Of a stretch of 12,127 bases of DNA, positions 1 to 7,337 are shown one piece after another. Every line of letters begins with the position of its first letter. Within the stretch, counting starts at the first letter, position 1. The DNA is taken from positions 1 through 12,127 of the forward strand of contig JAKBSX010000031.1 of the NCBI GenBank assembly GCA_021844725.1. The letters run 5' to 3'. The notes under the pieces were generated by a model. It was not told the origin of the DNA. It searched no databases and saw only the letters and a list, made by a program, of their open reading frames with translations. The DNA is from Actinomycetes bacterium (lineage in GTDB: Bacteria > Actinomycetota > Acidimicrobiia > Acidimicrobiales > Acidimicrobiaceae). A program made the translations under genes and the position numbers.

Positions 1-96
1 TCGGTCATTGGCCAGCTCCCTAAGTATTGCGAATGCAATGTCGGAATTACCTCCCAGTACTACAACGTTTTGAGGTTTTCTGAATGAGTCATTCAA
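1..96 (-). CDS. dprE2: DprE2, decaprenylphosphoryl-2-keto-ribose reductase, N-terminal part only
   Basis: This is the first 32 codons of a short-chain dehydrogenase/reductase that runs off the left edge of the window. The visible N-terminus contains VVVLGGNSDIAFAILREL, a beta strand followed by the glycine-rich Rossmann nucleotide-binding turn (GGNSDIA) typical of SDR enzymes. In the DPA pathway DprE2 reduces the keto intermediate made by DprE1 to decaprenylphosphoryl-arabinose with NAD(P)H. The identity rests on the SDR motif plus its position directly after dprE1; the motif alone would fit any SDR. I chose the TTG at 94-96 as the start because an AAGGA lies upstream (108-112, spacing 11, somewhat long) and no ATG in this frame precedes the motif. 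The gap to the dprE1 stop is only 27 bases, so the two are very probably co-transcribed. Confidence 0.8.
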   Translation of the reverse strand, partial: MNDSFRKPQNVVVLGGNSDIAFAILRELANDR

Positions 97-123
97 TGTA
101 TTCGGTTTCCTTAGTCGTATTGT

Positions 124-1479
124 CTAAATCCCAAGCCGTCTGGTCAGGTCGGATGAAAGGATTCTGGTTGGATCTACACTACTAACAATATTTTTGAATT
201 CGCTAAGATTCGGATACATTTGTTCCAAAACTCCCCGGCGAACTCTGGCATCTTTTGCAAGATAGACTCTCCCGTTTGCTTCAAGCACCATCTGGTCCAG
301 TTGGTCTAATAGACGTGGCAATCGTGCTGAGCCTACAGGTAGGTCGAGTGCCAATGTCCATCCTTCGATTGGAAATGAGAGCAGCCCTCCACTTGGCTTG
401 CCAAATCTTTTTAGTACGCTCAAAAATGAGCCGGCTCTATGTTTTGTGAGCAGCTCAAGCGATCGTCTGACGACTTCTACTTCTGGAAAAGGGACTACAT
501 ACTGGTACTGGATAAAGCCCCGAGGCCCATAGATCCGATTCCAATTATTTACTGAGTCGAGAGGATGGAAAAATGCTGAGCTATGTTGTATAGCCCCCGT
601 CTCAGCATTTGGCGCCTTGCGGTACCATATCTCATTGAATGCCTTCACAGTGAAGACATTCAGCAGCCCTGATGGAAATATATCAGGAGCGGAAATTAGG
701 GCTTTGGGTTTGAACGCAAGCGGTGCCTTTCTGAGAGGTGCATCCAGCTCACTAAGCAGTGCGTGATCTCCTCTGGTAAGGACGGATCTTCCCAAAGAAG
801 CACCCTGGGACAGTGAATCGATCCAAGCCACTGAGTATCTGTAGTTGTGGTCCTGCTCTTCCATCATCGAGAGTGTCTGGTCTAGATCTTTTGTCTTATG
901 GGTATCAACTTTGATATAGCTGGTTTCGATTCTGATTAGTTTTATAGTAGCGTTTAGGATCACGCCAGTAAGACCCATCCCACCGCATGTTGCGTTGAAT
1001 AATTGGGGATGCTCCTCCTTTGTGACGGTTACGACACCGGTCGGTGTGGCCAAATCGAATGCCATTACATATTGCGCAAAGGATCCATCCTTATGATGAT
1101 TCTTGCCATGCACATCACAGGCTATAGCACCTCCAATTGTCACTTGACGGGTACCGGGAGTCACTGGTACGAAGAATCCATATTCAGAGAATTCCTTCAT
1201 AATTTGATCCAAAGAGACACCAGCTTGGGCTGTTAAGATTCCCTTGGCTGGATCAAAATGTATAACTTGATTCCAAATTGTTGTGTCGATAAAAGATCCA
1301 CCTGAGAGTTGTGCCGCATCATTGTAGCTGCGCCCTAGTCCTCTGGCTATAACTCCTGAACTCGATAAAGCCTTTAGCATTGCAGGCCAATCTGAATTAA
1401 CTGGCAGTTCCAGTTTTGAACTCATCACTGGGTTTGTTCTTCCCCAGCCCGTAAGAATCTTGGTGTTTTCTATGGTCAA
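124..1479 (-). CDS. dprE1: DprE1, FAD-dependent decaprenylphosphoryl-beta-D-ribose 2'-oxidase
   Basis: This 451-residue flavoprotein oxidises decaprenylphosphoryl-ribose to the 2'-keto form, the first half of the epimerisation that gives DPA. The N-terminal FAD-binding (VAO/PCMH-type) half is visible as ARGLGRSYNDAA near residues 45-56, PVTPGTRQVTIGGAIACDVHGKNHH around 105-129, and CGGMGLTGVI around 165-174. The C-terminal half has QYQYVVPF (324-331), LSFPIEGWTLALDLP (367-381) and YLAKDARV (406-413), which matches the region of the M. tuberculosis active-site lysine (here Lys409). Length is close to that of the family (about 460). The residue equivalent to the Cys387 targeted by benzothiazinones is Ala377 (codon GCA, 349-351). 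The start is TTG with AGAGGA at 1486-1491, spacing 6. It lies between ubiA (53-base gap) and dprE2 (27-base gap) in one apparent operon. Confidence 0.95.
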   Translation of the reverse strand: MTIENTKILTGWGRTNPVMSSKLELPVNSDWPAMLKALSSSGVIARGLGRSYNDAAQLSGGSFIDTTIWNQVIHFDPAKGILTAQAGVSLDQIMKEFSEYGFFVPVTPGTRQVTIGGAIACDVHGKNHHKDGSFAQYVMAFDLATPTGVVTVTKEEHPQLFNATCGGMGLTGVILNATIKLIRIETSYIKVDTHKTKDLDQTLSMMEEQDHNYRYSVAWIDSLSQGASLGRSVLTRGDHALLSELDAPLRKAPLAFKPKALISAPDIFPSGLLNVFTVKAFNEIWYRKAPNAETGAIQHSSAFFHPLDSVNNWNRIYGPRGFIQYQYVVPFPEVEVVRRSLELLTKHRAGSFLSVLKRFGKPSGGLLSFPIEGWTLALDLPVGSARLPRLLDQLDQMVLEANGRVYLAKDARVRRGVLEQMYPNLSEFKNIVSSVDPTRILSSDLTRRLGI

Positions 1480-1532
1480 GTCTCGTCCTCTGCTCGTAGG
1501 TATTCAATTCTCTGACTGTGGTAATCCCTTTC

Positions 1533-2456
1533 CTACCTGCTTACGTAGATTCCAATTATTAACACGATAATCCAAATCAGACCGATGGATTGAAGCGACC
1601 GGTCCTCAAACAGCATTTCTTCCGGTGCGCCCCCGTGGCCTTGTTCCACCAGGAGAGAGTAACGAAGAATTGCAGCAACGAAGAATAAGATCGAACTTTC
1701 AATCCATATTGCGCCTTTTGGTGAGGATGCACCTTTTTCGAAAGCCCATAAGCAGTAGGCAGTCATGGCTACCCCGGATGAGATAGTCCTGACATAATTT
1801 AGGAAACCTTCGGGGTATTTGGCAAGTGACGCTCTGTGTGTAAAGGCTTCATCCCCTAACAATTGAACTTCGGCCATTCGTTTGCATACCACTACAAAAA
1901 GGGATCCGAAGGAAGCGACGATTAAAAACCAATTCGAAAGGAATACATGATCTGCGACACCACCAGCAATTGAACGAAGCAGAAACCCCAATGATACAGA
2001 GAGAATATCTACTATAGGTTCGTGCTTGAGCAATATGGAATAGGCAATATTTATTAACACATAAATAGTTATCACCATTCCCAGGTCATTGCCGGAATAA
2101 ATATAGGCGACGGAAACGCCAGCGATTATCAGAACTGCGCTGATTACATATGCAAGCTGTCTGGACAGTTCTCCCGCAGCAATTGGCCTAGATGACTTCT
2201 TCGGGTGCATTCTGTCAAGTTCTATGTCGAACGAGTCATTGAGCATATAGATTCCGGACGCGGCAAGAGTGAAGGAAACAATTGCGACTATAGAAGGGAT
2301 GATGATTCGGGGGCTGGTTATTGAACCAGCCGCAATCGGAGCAGCCAGCACTAATAGGTTCTTAGTCCATTGTTTTGGGCGTGAAGAAATTAAAATAGCT
2401 TTGCCAAGGCCTCTTTTGGGTTTTATGGGAGCCATTGATGATTCCAATTCAGCCAT
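1533..2456 (-). CDS. ubiA: Decaprenyl-phosphate phosphoribosyltransferase (UbiA family, DPPR synthase)
   Basis: This 307-residue polytopic membrane protein belongs to the UbiA prenyltransferase superfamily. It transfers 5-phosphoribose from PRPP to decaprenyl phosphate, the committed step of DPA synthesis; the mycobacterial counterpart is Rv3806c. The key motif NDSFDIELDRMHPKKSSRPI starts at residue 73 and supplies the NDxxDxxxD metal/pyrophosphate site (Asp74, Asp77, Asp81) followed by the RPIAAG element characteristic of the phosphoribosyltransferase branch. A second acidic site is at IVDILSVSLGFLLRSIAGG (Asp150 onward). About eight or nine hydrophobic segments are visible, starting near residue 33 and ending at the C-terminus. 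The ATG at 2454-2456 has only a distant AAGGA upstream; a second ATG at codon 8 is an alternative. Its placement immediately before dprE1 and dprE2 supports the DPPR synthase assignment over menaquinone- or heme-type UbiA enzymes. The phosphatase normally following this step is not seen here. Confidence 0.9.
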   Translation of the reverse strand: MAELESSMAPIKPKRGLGKAILISSRPKQWTKNLLVLAAPIAAGSITSPRIIIPSIVAIVSFTLAASGIYMLNDSFDIELDRMHPKKSSRPIAAGELSRQLAYVISAVLIIAGVSVAYIYSGNDLGMVITIYVLINIAYSILLKHEPIVDILSVSLGFLLRSIAGGVADHVFLSNWFLIVASFGSLFVVVCKRMAEVQLLGDEAFTHRASLAKYPEGFLNYVRTISSGVAMTAYCLWAFEKGASSPKGAIWIESSILFFVAAILRYSLLVEQGHGGAPEEMLFEDRSLQSIGLIWIIVLIIGIYVSR

Positions 2457-2551
2457 GAGCTAACCGTTTTCCTTACTGGAGTTGCACTCGCGCGCATTGT
2501 TGTTGTGCCAATGAAGCGTCTAAATCACTCTAGCGACAGTTTGCCAGCAGC

Positions 2552-4690
2552 CTATTGTTTGTCCGGAGCTCCGTAGTGATCCGGGCCTGAACAAAAGCGA
2601 TAATATTCAATCCCCTCAATTACCCCGTATGCGTATTGGCTTTGTGCAAAGTAGATTTGGTGATGGCCCCTAAGGCGTTCCAGCTCCGGACTATAGTTTC
2701 CAACCACTATCCCCAGGGTTCTACCTTCGAGCATCTCTTCATCATTTCCCGAGTCGCCTGCTACAAGCATCTGCTCCAAAGGTATTCCCCACTTATACGA
2801 CAGGTACCTCAGCGCTCTACCTTTTGAGGCTCTCAGTGGAAGGATGTCGACAAACTTCCCATGGGAATATATTAGATTGGTTCTCAACCCAGCTTCCGCG
2901 AGGACTTTAGAGATTTCCTCCGGAGTGGGCGGATTCTCCTTCGGTAGTGTATAAGAAATCTTGAATTCTCGCTGGTTGGATCGGGGCTGCAATTTCATAC
3001 CCTCAATCTTCTTGAGTTCGTTTACTACGGCTTCGCGCCGCCAGTAGTAACTAATGTGGGTTGCCCAGCCTATATCTGGGAGAATCTTTGGCCCATAGTG
3101 TATTTCGCTTCCTACGGAGCTAATTATCACTTCCGGTGTCGGCACCTTTTTGGTCTTGAGTATTTCAAGAGCACTTTGTAAAGGGCGCCCGGTTGCCACC
3201 GCAAAAATGGTCTCCTTTTGGTGTATTTTCACCCATTCGACTAATTTCCTAGTCGCTTTGTCATCGCCTACTAAAACATTATCGATATCGAGCACCAGCA
3301 TTCTGTGTGCGTGGATAAGCGGTGGTTTGTGCAGCAGCTCGATCCGTTTTCGCATCGACTTCCTATTGGAATGCACCACGTGGCGTAGTTCTTTCAGGTA
3401 TTTAGTAACATGTGCATCCCATGCGTAATGGTTTTTAACGCCGCTCAGGCCATTTCTTGCCCACTGTCTCCATTTTGGTCCCGCGCTAATCACTGCGTAT
3501 AGAGTTTCTCCAAGTGCTTCGGTGTCAAGAGTTTCCACAAGGAGTCCGTTTCGACAGTGCCTAATTATGTCAATCGGACCACCATCATTCGGTCCGACGA
3601 TGGGTAGTCCACTGGCAGAAGCTTCTAACAGTGTCAGCCCAAACGCTTCTGTAATGGCAGAGTTTACGAACACCCCTCTTCGTTTAGCGGCAAGCCTGAA
3701 CAATTCCGGGACATCGTCGGGCTGATGGTGTTTGGGCATTGAGACCTTGCCGTTCAGGGAGAACTTGTCGATCTCCAGCAGCATATTGGTAAGAATTTGT
3801 GAAGCACTTTCGTCCAGGTCTCTGATGTCGTCTCGATTACCGGCAACGATCACCAGGTTGGCCGCATCCTGGAGTTTGGGTGACTGCCCGTAAGCCCTGA
3901 TTAGACCGTCGAGATTTTTACGCCTGTCAGCCCTGGCTATAGTAAAAATCATCGGTTTATTTGGCTTTGTTAGAAATCTGTTGACTTCGTGCTGAATAGA
4001 TTTCGGAGGTTGCCATTCCCGGTTGGGAGGATGAAATCTGGAAAGATCCAGTCCCGGGGGGATTACCTTTATTCGATTTGGTTGGGCTCTCTCGTACAGT
4101 CCGTATTGTTGATCGACTTCCTGTCTGGTGCTGGCAATTACCAGCGAAGCATGCTCCAGTATTTGTTCCTCTGCTTCAATTCGTCTTGAAATCCGGAAAC
4201 GTCTTTCGATCTGAGTTTTTGACATCCCGCTTTCTGTCAGATAATGCTGCTTGACCCTTCCCAAAGAGTGTCCCGTGTGCACCTGAGGTATGTTCAGCAT
4301 GCTTGAAAGCTGGTATCCAATATATCCGGCGTCAGCATAGTGAGAATGTATCACGTCAGGTAGACGGTCTTGAGCTTTGAAGTACTGGAGAGTTCTGTCG
4401 ACAAATTCATCCAAATATGGCCATAAGGATTCTTTTTTAATGTATTTTTTTGGGCCGCATCTGAGTCGGACAATTTTGGAATTTTCGGATAGAATTTCGG
4501 TGTCCGAGGCGTATTCAGGTGCTACTTCTGGGCTTTCAATTTTACGGGTGAGAAGGTCCACCTTCTCAACGCCAGCATTATTCGACAGAGCCCTTACCAG
4601 GTCTAGTACATACCCTATTTGACCACCGGTGTCCGGATCACGCCCAAGTTCGGGTTCGTAGCCCCGGATGAGTCCGTGGACACTAATCAT
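2552..4690 (-). CDS. Bifunctional sucrose-phosphate synthase / sucrose-phosphate phosphatase
   Basis: This is a fusion of a GT4 (GT-B fold) sucrose-phosphate synthase (roughly residues 1-440) and a HAD-superfamily sucrose-phosphate phosphatase domain (about 463-700). The synthase half shows the N-terminal ISVHGLIRG and DPDTGGQ, HTGHSLGRVK (138-147), ARADRRKNLDGL (252-263) for UDP-sugar phosphate contacts, and the E-x7-E pair Glu348/Glu356 in TEAFGLTLLEA. The phosphatase half has the nucleophile and acid Asp468/Asp470 in DIDNVLVGD, Thr500 in ATGRP, Lys623, and GDSGND (645-650). All catalytic residues are present, so both UDP-glucose plus fructose-6-phosphate to sucrose-6-phosphate and its dephosphorylation are plausible in one polypeptide. 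Positions given use the first ATG (712 residues). Coding similarity continues upstream (GLYLC before MISVHG), so the true start is probably at about 4717. It is followed by ubiA after a 95-base gap. Confidence 0.93.
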   Translation of the reverse strand: MISVHGLIRGYEPELGRDPDTGGQIGYVLDLVRALSNNAGVEKVDLLTRKIESPEVAPEYASDTEILSENSKIVRLRCGPKKYIKKESLWPYLDEFVDRTLQYFKAQDRLPDVIHSHYADAGYIGYQLSSMLNIPQVHTGHSLGRVKQHYLTESGMSKTQIERRFRISRRIEAEEQILEHASLVIASTRQEVDQQYGLYERAQPNRIKVIPPGLDLSRFHPPNREWQPPKSIQHEVNRFLTKPNKPMIFTIARADRRKNLDGLIRAYGQSPKLQDAANLVIVAGNRDDIRDLDESASQILTNMLLEIDKFSLNGKVSMPKHHQPDDVPELFRLAAKRRGVFVNSAITEAFGLTLLEASASGLPIVGPNDGGPIDIIRHCRNGLLVETLDTEALGETLYAVISAGPKWRQWARNGLSGVKNHYAWDAHVTKYLKELRHVVHSNRKSMRKRIELLHKPPLIHAHRMLVLDIDNVLVGDDKATRKLVEWVKIHQKETIFAVATGRPLQSALEILKTKKVPTPEVIISSVGSEIHYGPKILPDIGWATHISYYWRREAVVNELKKIEGMKLQPRSNQREFKISYTLPKENPPTPEEISKVLAEAGLRTNLIYSHGKFVDILPLRASKGRALRYLSYKWGIPLEQMLVAGDSGNDEEMLEGRTLGIVVGNYSPELERLRGHHQIYFAQSQYAYGVIEGIEYYRFCSGPDHYGAPDKQ

Positions 4691-4714
4691 GCACAGATAG
4701 AGGCCTTTTTCTTC

Positions 4715-4730
4715 GATAAGAGCTTCTCCT
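4715..4730 (-). promoter_or_regulatory. Candidate ribosome-binding site with ATC start for the sucrose-phosphate synthase
   Basis: On the minus strand AAGGAG (4726-4731) is followed after 8 bases by ATC (4715-4717). That ATC is in frame with the synthase and would add nine residues, giving an N-terminus ending in GLYLCMISVHGLIRG. This restores the complete first beta strand seen in family members such as the cyanobacterial enzymes (LLISVHGLIRG). The ATG at 4690 has no ribosome-binding site in range. No ATG, GTG or TTG occurs in frame between the upstream stop at 4787-4789 and 4690. ATC is a rare initiation codon, so a base error or a leaky mechanism is also possible. Confidence 0.4.
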
Positions 4731-5091
4731 TGGTAAGCGGGATCAGCTGCATCCCATACGGGTTTATTTTGAGAAGTTGTCCATTTTTAGTGTACCAAGG
4801 GGTCTGGATTAATGGTTAGTAAAATTGACATAAACGAGGTTGTCCAGCCAGTTGTCATCAATTTAAGTAGCTTGATAACGATGGTACGGCGGAGAAATAA
4901 TTGAATTTGCGGACTGGTTATTTCCATGAAATCCCGAATTCAGGGAGCCAAGACAACTGACTATTGTCCACCTTTGCTAATTATGTAATAACAGGGTTAG
5001 GCTCGGAAACTAAGATAGAGCCATAAACACTGGTCCAGGAAAAAAATAGTAGATGCACGGGTTGCTTGTTTTTGGAAAATCCTCTTGAAAT

Positions 5092-5096
5092 GGAGG
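5092..5096 (+). promoter_or_regulatory. Ribosome-binding site that sets the dinB start
   Basis: GGAGG lies 5 bases before the ATG at 5102-5104. The frame is open further upstream with a TTG at 5066, but that codon lacks a comparable site and would add 12 residues not expected before the conserved N-terminus. Confidence 0.8.
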
Positions 5097-5101
5097 TGAG
5101 T

Positions 5102-6382
5102 ATGTCGGATCTGGCCAAGCCTTGGGGATCGAGTAAAGCAATCCTTCATGCTGACCTGGATTGTTATTTTGCGGCAGTGGAAATCTTGGATAACCCCTCA
5201 CTGGTTGGTAAGCCGGTTATTGTGGGGGGTAGTGGACCTCGGGGAGTTGTAGCCGCCGCTAATTACCAGGCGAGAGCTTACGGGGTGCATTCAGCCATGC
5301 CGATGGCAATAGCCCGGCGTATTTGTCCGAATGCAGTGATAGTCGACGGCAGGCACTCCCGTTATATGGAGTTCTCCAATCAGTTCCAGGAGATACTTGG
5401 AACTTTTACTGATGAGATCGAGCCGATAGGTCTTGACGAAGCATTCCTGGATGTCAGCGGTGCTTCGATGTTATTTGGCCACCCGATAAAGATTGCAGAA
5501 CAGATCCGGCGAAATGTATTTGAGGACCTTTCACTTTCTGTATGCATTGGAGTGGGCACAACCAAGCAGATTGCCAAGCTGGCATCGAAGCGTGCTAAGC
5601 CATCAGTTAGTAATGGGAAAGTGATTCAGGGACCGGGGATATATGTGGTGTGGCCTGGAGAGGAAAGAGGTTTTTTGGAACCCCTCTCGGTTGGGGAGCT
5701 TTGGGGGGTTGGAGTCAAGACCCTTGAAAAACTTAATGGAATCGGTATAAAAACAGTATCGGACCTAAGAGAGGTGCCACAGAAATCACTGGTTAAGCTT
5801 TTGGGTAAATCAGGACAGAATCTGCACCTTCTGGCGATGGGTCTTGATGGTGACAAAGTTACCCAAAGCCGTGCACGAAAATCGATCGGCAGGGAAAAGA
5901 CATTTTCAACCGATTTGTTCAGTCAGGATAGTATCAGCGGAGAACTAGTCAGGATATGTGATTCTGTGGCCGGAAGCCTCAACCGTAAGGGGATTGGCGC
6001 TCGAACTGTAACAGTTAAGGTGCGCTTCGGAAATTTCCAAACTTTTACCCGCTCGGTTACTTTGGCGCAACCGACTAATTCCCAGGCGGAAATCATTAAG
6101 CATGTGCGGGCACTGGCCAGTCAAATCTCTTTCGATCAGGGAGTTAGACTTCTTGGTGTTTCACTTTCGAATCTGAGTGAATTCAAAACTGTGCAGTTGA
6201 CACTGGATGAACTGGAAAACGACACTAAACAGCTCTCATTAACTGAGGCCATAACCAAGATTAGAGAACGTTTCGGCAACGATTCTCTGGCTCCAGCTTC
6301 GCTGCTGAAGTCTGGAAAGTTGGATGTGATTCGGGATCATGAACAACAGTGGGGGCCGGACAGGTCAGGACAGGATTTATAG
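5102..6382 (+). CDS. dinB: DNA polymerase IV, Y-family translesion polymerase
   Basis: This 426-residue enzyme copies damaged DNA templates with low fidelity. The N-terminal catalytic core starts with HADLDCYFAAVE: Asp18 is the first metal ligand, Phe23 the position of the steric gate, and Asp112/Glu113 in GLDEAFLDVSG the other catalytic acids. KPVIVGG, RGVVAAANYQAR and YGVHSAMP are finger-domain signatures. A thumb helix-hairpin-helix lies at ELWGVGVKTLEKLNGIGIKTVSDL (199-222), then the little-finger domain to about 365. The C-terminal sliding-clamp motif is degenerate: QLSLT at 377-381 instead of the QLxLF form with an aromatic end. The last 45 residues continue with an RERFGNDSLAPAS stretch common in actinobacterial DinB proteins. 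It is the only plus-strand gene and converges on ureD with a 94-base gap. No clear SOS box was found. Confidence 0.95.
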   Translation: MSDLAKPWGSSKAILHADLDCYFAAVEILDNPSLVGKPVIVGGSGPRGVVAAANYQARAYGVHSAMPMAIARRICPNAVIVDGRHSRYMEFSNQFQEILGTFTDEIEPIGLDEAFLDVSGASMLFGHPIKIAEQIRRNVFEDLSLSVCIGVGTTKQIAKLASKRAKPSVSNGKVIQGPGIYVVWPGEERGFLEPLSVGELWGVGVKTLEKLNGIGIKTVSDLREVPQKSLVKLLGKSGQNLHLLAMGLDGDKVTQSRARKSIGREKTFSTDLFSQDSISGELVRICDSVAGSLNRKGIGARTVTVKVRFGNFQTFTRSVTLAQPTNSQAEIIKHVRALASQISFDQGVRLLGVSLSNLSEFKTVQLTLDELENDTKQLSLTEAITKIRERFGNDSLAPASLLKSGKLDVIRDHEQQWGPDRSGQDL

Positions 6383-6476
6383 ATGGAATTTTTAAGAGAT
6401 TAGCCCCGGCAGTTTGTAATTCTGGTCTCCGACCTTGGAAGCCGTCGTGATTCGTTCGATTTACTTCGGATATTTT

Positions 6477-7337
6477 TTATTTTCCTTGTGAGGTTATTAT
6501 TTCGATTGAGCTTTCGAAAAGCTGCTTGACCGAGTCTGATGTAATCGAGCAAACTCTACCAAGTACAAGCTTTGGTGAGATGCTCGAAATTGAGACTTCG
6601 ATTGAACTTCCAGCATCTCTAACTGATTTGGCTTGATTACGTAGGATTTCCTCTACTTTGGAGGCTCGATAACCACCGATATATAGCGTTCCAGTGCACA
6701 GGGCGTTGGAAAAAACATGTTGCCAGGATTGTGCGGCAGTGTAAATTGGATTTGGCTCAACCACAATTGAATCAGCATAAAGCAACTTGTTTTCGACGAA
6801 TATTCGAAATTGCGTATTTAGACGGTTGTAAACTAGAGTGTCGTCGATTTGGGGGAATGGCTGGCCGATTATGTCAGTAAAAATCAGTCTCGCGTCTTTT
6901 GCGAGATGTAAGTCGGTGGAAAACTCCAGGGAACTATTTGGAAGCATTATGATGGGCTCGCAAATGTAGATCAGTGACGAATTATCCATTGCCACTATTT
7001 TCAAATCGACTTTCGCTGATTTGCCATCGCGCGTAGGCATTACTTTGGTGGCAGATTGGGCGTGTAGAACTATACTGCGTGAGTCGCTAAGGGTAACGTG
7101 AATTCGATGTTCTTCGGAGGGGAAAATTCCTGGCCCGATCTCTACCAAATAGTACTTGACATGGTTAAACTTAATTCCGCAGTTTTTTGATAGCCTGAAT
7201 TGCCCGCTTTGGTGTGCTAGTTGCACGCCTCCTGAGGCTCCAAAGTTTGCTTCGAGGACGGAGGCTAGGTAGCTGTCTTTTTTGTCGGCTTCCTCTTTTC
7301 TTGTGTTAACGGGGATTCCTTTAGTCCAATAGCTCAT
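6477..7337 (-). CDS. ureD: Urease accessory protein UreD (UreH)
   Basis: UreD is the scaffold that docks UreF and UreG on apo-urease and channels nickel to the active site. The 286-residue product is divergent, but the family pattern is visible: the start of the beta-helix at GASGGVQLAHQSGQFRLS (33-50), then VTLSDSRSIVLHAQSATKVMP, corresponding to the conserved QSATK(V/L) stretch, then YICEPIIMLPNSSLEFSTDLHL, the EP(x)IP-type element, and later RLNTQFRIFVENKLLYAD. Length is near the family norm (about 270). The start ATG overlaps the stop of the preceding 187-residue frame as ATGA, and there is no good ribosome-binding site, so translation is probably coupled. It is the last gene of the urease operon; in most actinobacterial clusters ureD follows ureG directly. 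No obvious intrinsic terminator follows in the gap to dinB. Confidence 0.87.
   Translation of the reverse strand: MSYWTKGIPVNTRKEEADKKDSYLASVLEANFGASGGVQLAHQSGQFRLSKNCGIKFNHVKYYLVEIGPGIFPSEEHRIHVTLSDSRSIVLHAQSATKVMPTRDGKSAKVDLKIVAMDNSSLIYICEPIIMLPNSSLEFSTDLHLAKDARLIFTDIIGQPFPQIDDTLVYNRLNTQFRIFVENKLLYADSIVVEPNPIYTAAQSWQHVFSNALCTGTLYIGGYRASKVEEILRNQAKSVRDAGSSIEVSISSISPKLVLGRVCSITSDSVKQLFESSIEIITSQGK

Larger units (their letters stand above)
4691..5101. other. Divergent intergenic region between the sucrose-phosphate synthase gene and dinB
   Basis: About 410 bases separate the two divergent genes. The synthase side (4691-4786) is open in the synthase frame and probably partly coding. A minus-strand TACACT (4789-4794) sits just before a six-codon ATG mini-frame (4764-4784) and could be a -10 element, but I see no convincing -35. 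On the dinB side, TTGTCC (4964-4969) and TAATAA (4986-4991), 16 bases apart, form a weak promoter candidate. Four copies of TTGTC or its complement occur in two pairs with 12-base periodicity (4840 and 4852; 4952 and 4964). I found no GAAC-N4-GTTC LexA box of the mycobacterial type, so SOS control of dinB is not supported by sequence. Confidence 0.5.

Noticed and set aside
2563..2572. Palindrome CGGAGCTCCG near the end of the sucrose-phosphate synthase gene
   Set aside because: It lies within coding sequence, has no T tract after it, and is too short to call a terminator or operator.
4850..4858. AGTTGTCAT shared by the dinB and ureA upstream regions (also 11868-11876)
   Set aside because: A 9-base match within 12 kb is expected by chance and the contexts differ.
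5066..5101. Upstream TTG start for dinB adding 12 residues
   Set aside because: The strong GGAGG 5 bases before the ATG at 5102 and the usual family N-terminus favour the shorter form.
6383..6476. Terminator between convergent dinB and ureD
   Set aside because: Only a 4-base CGAC/GTCG pairing and short T runs are visible; no stable hairpin followed by a T tract.
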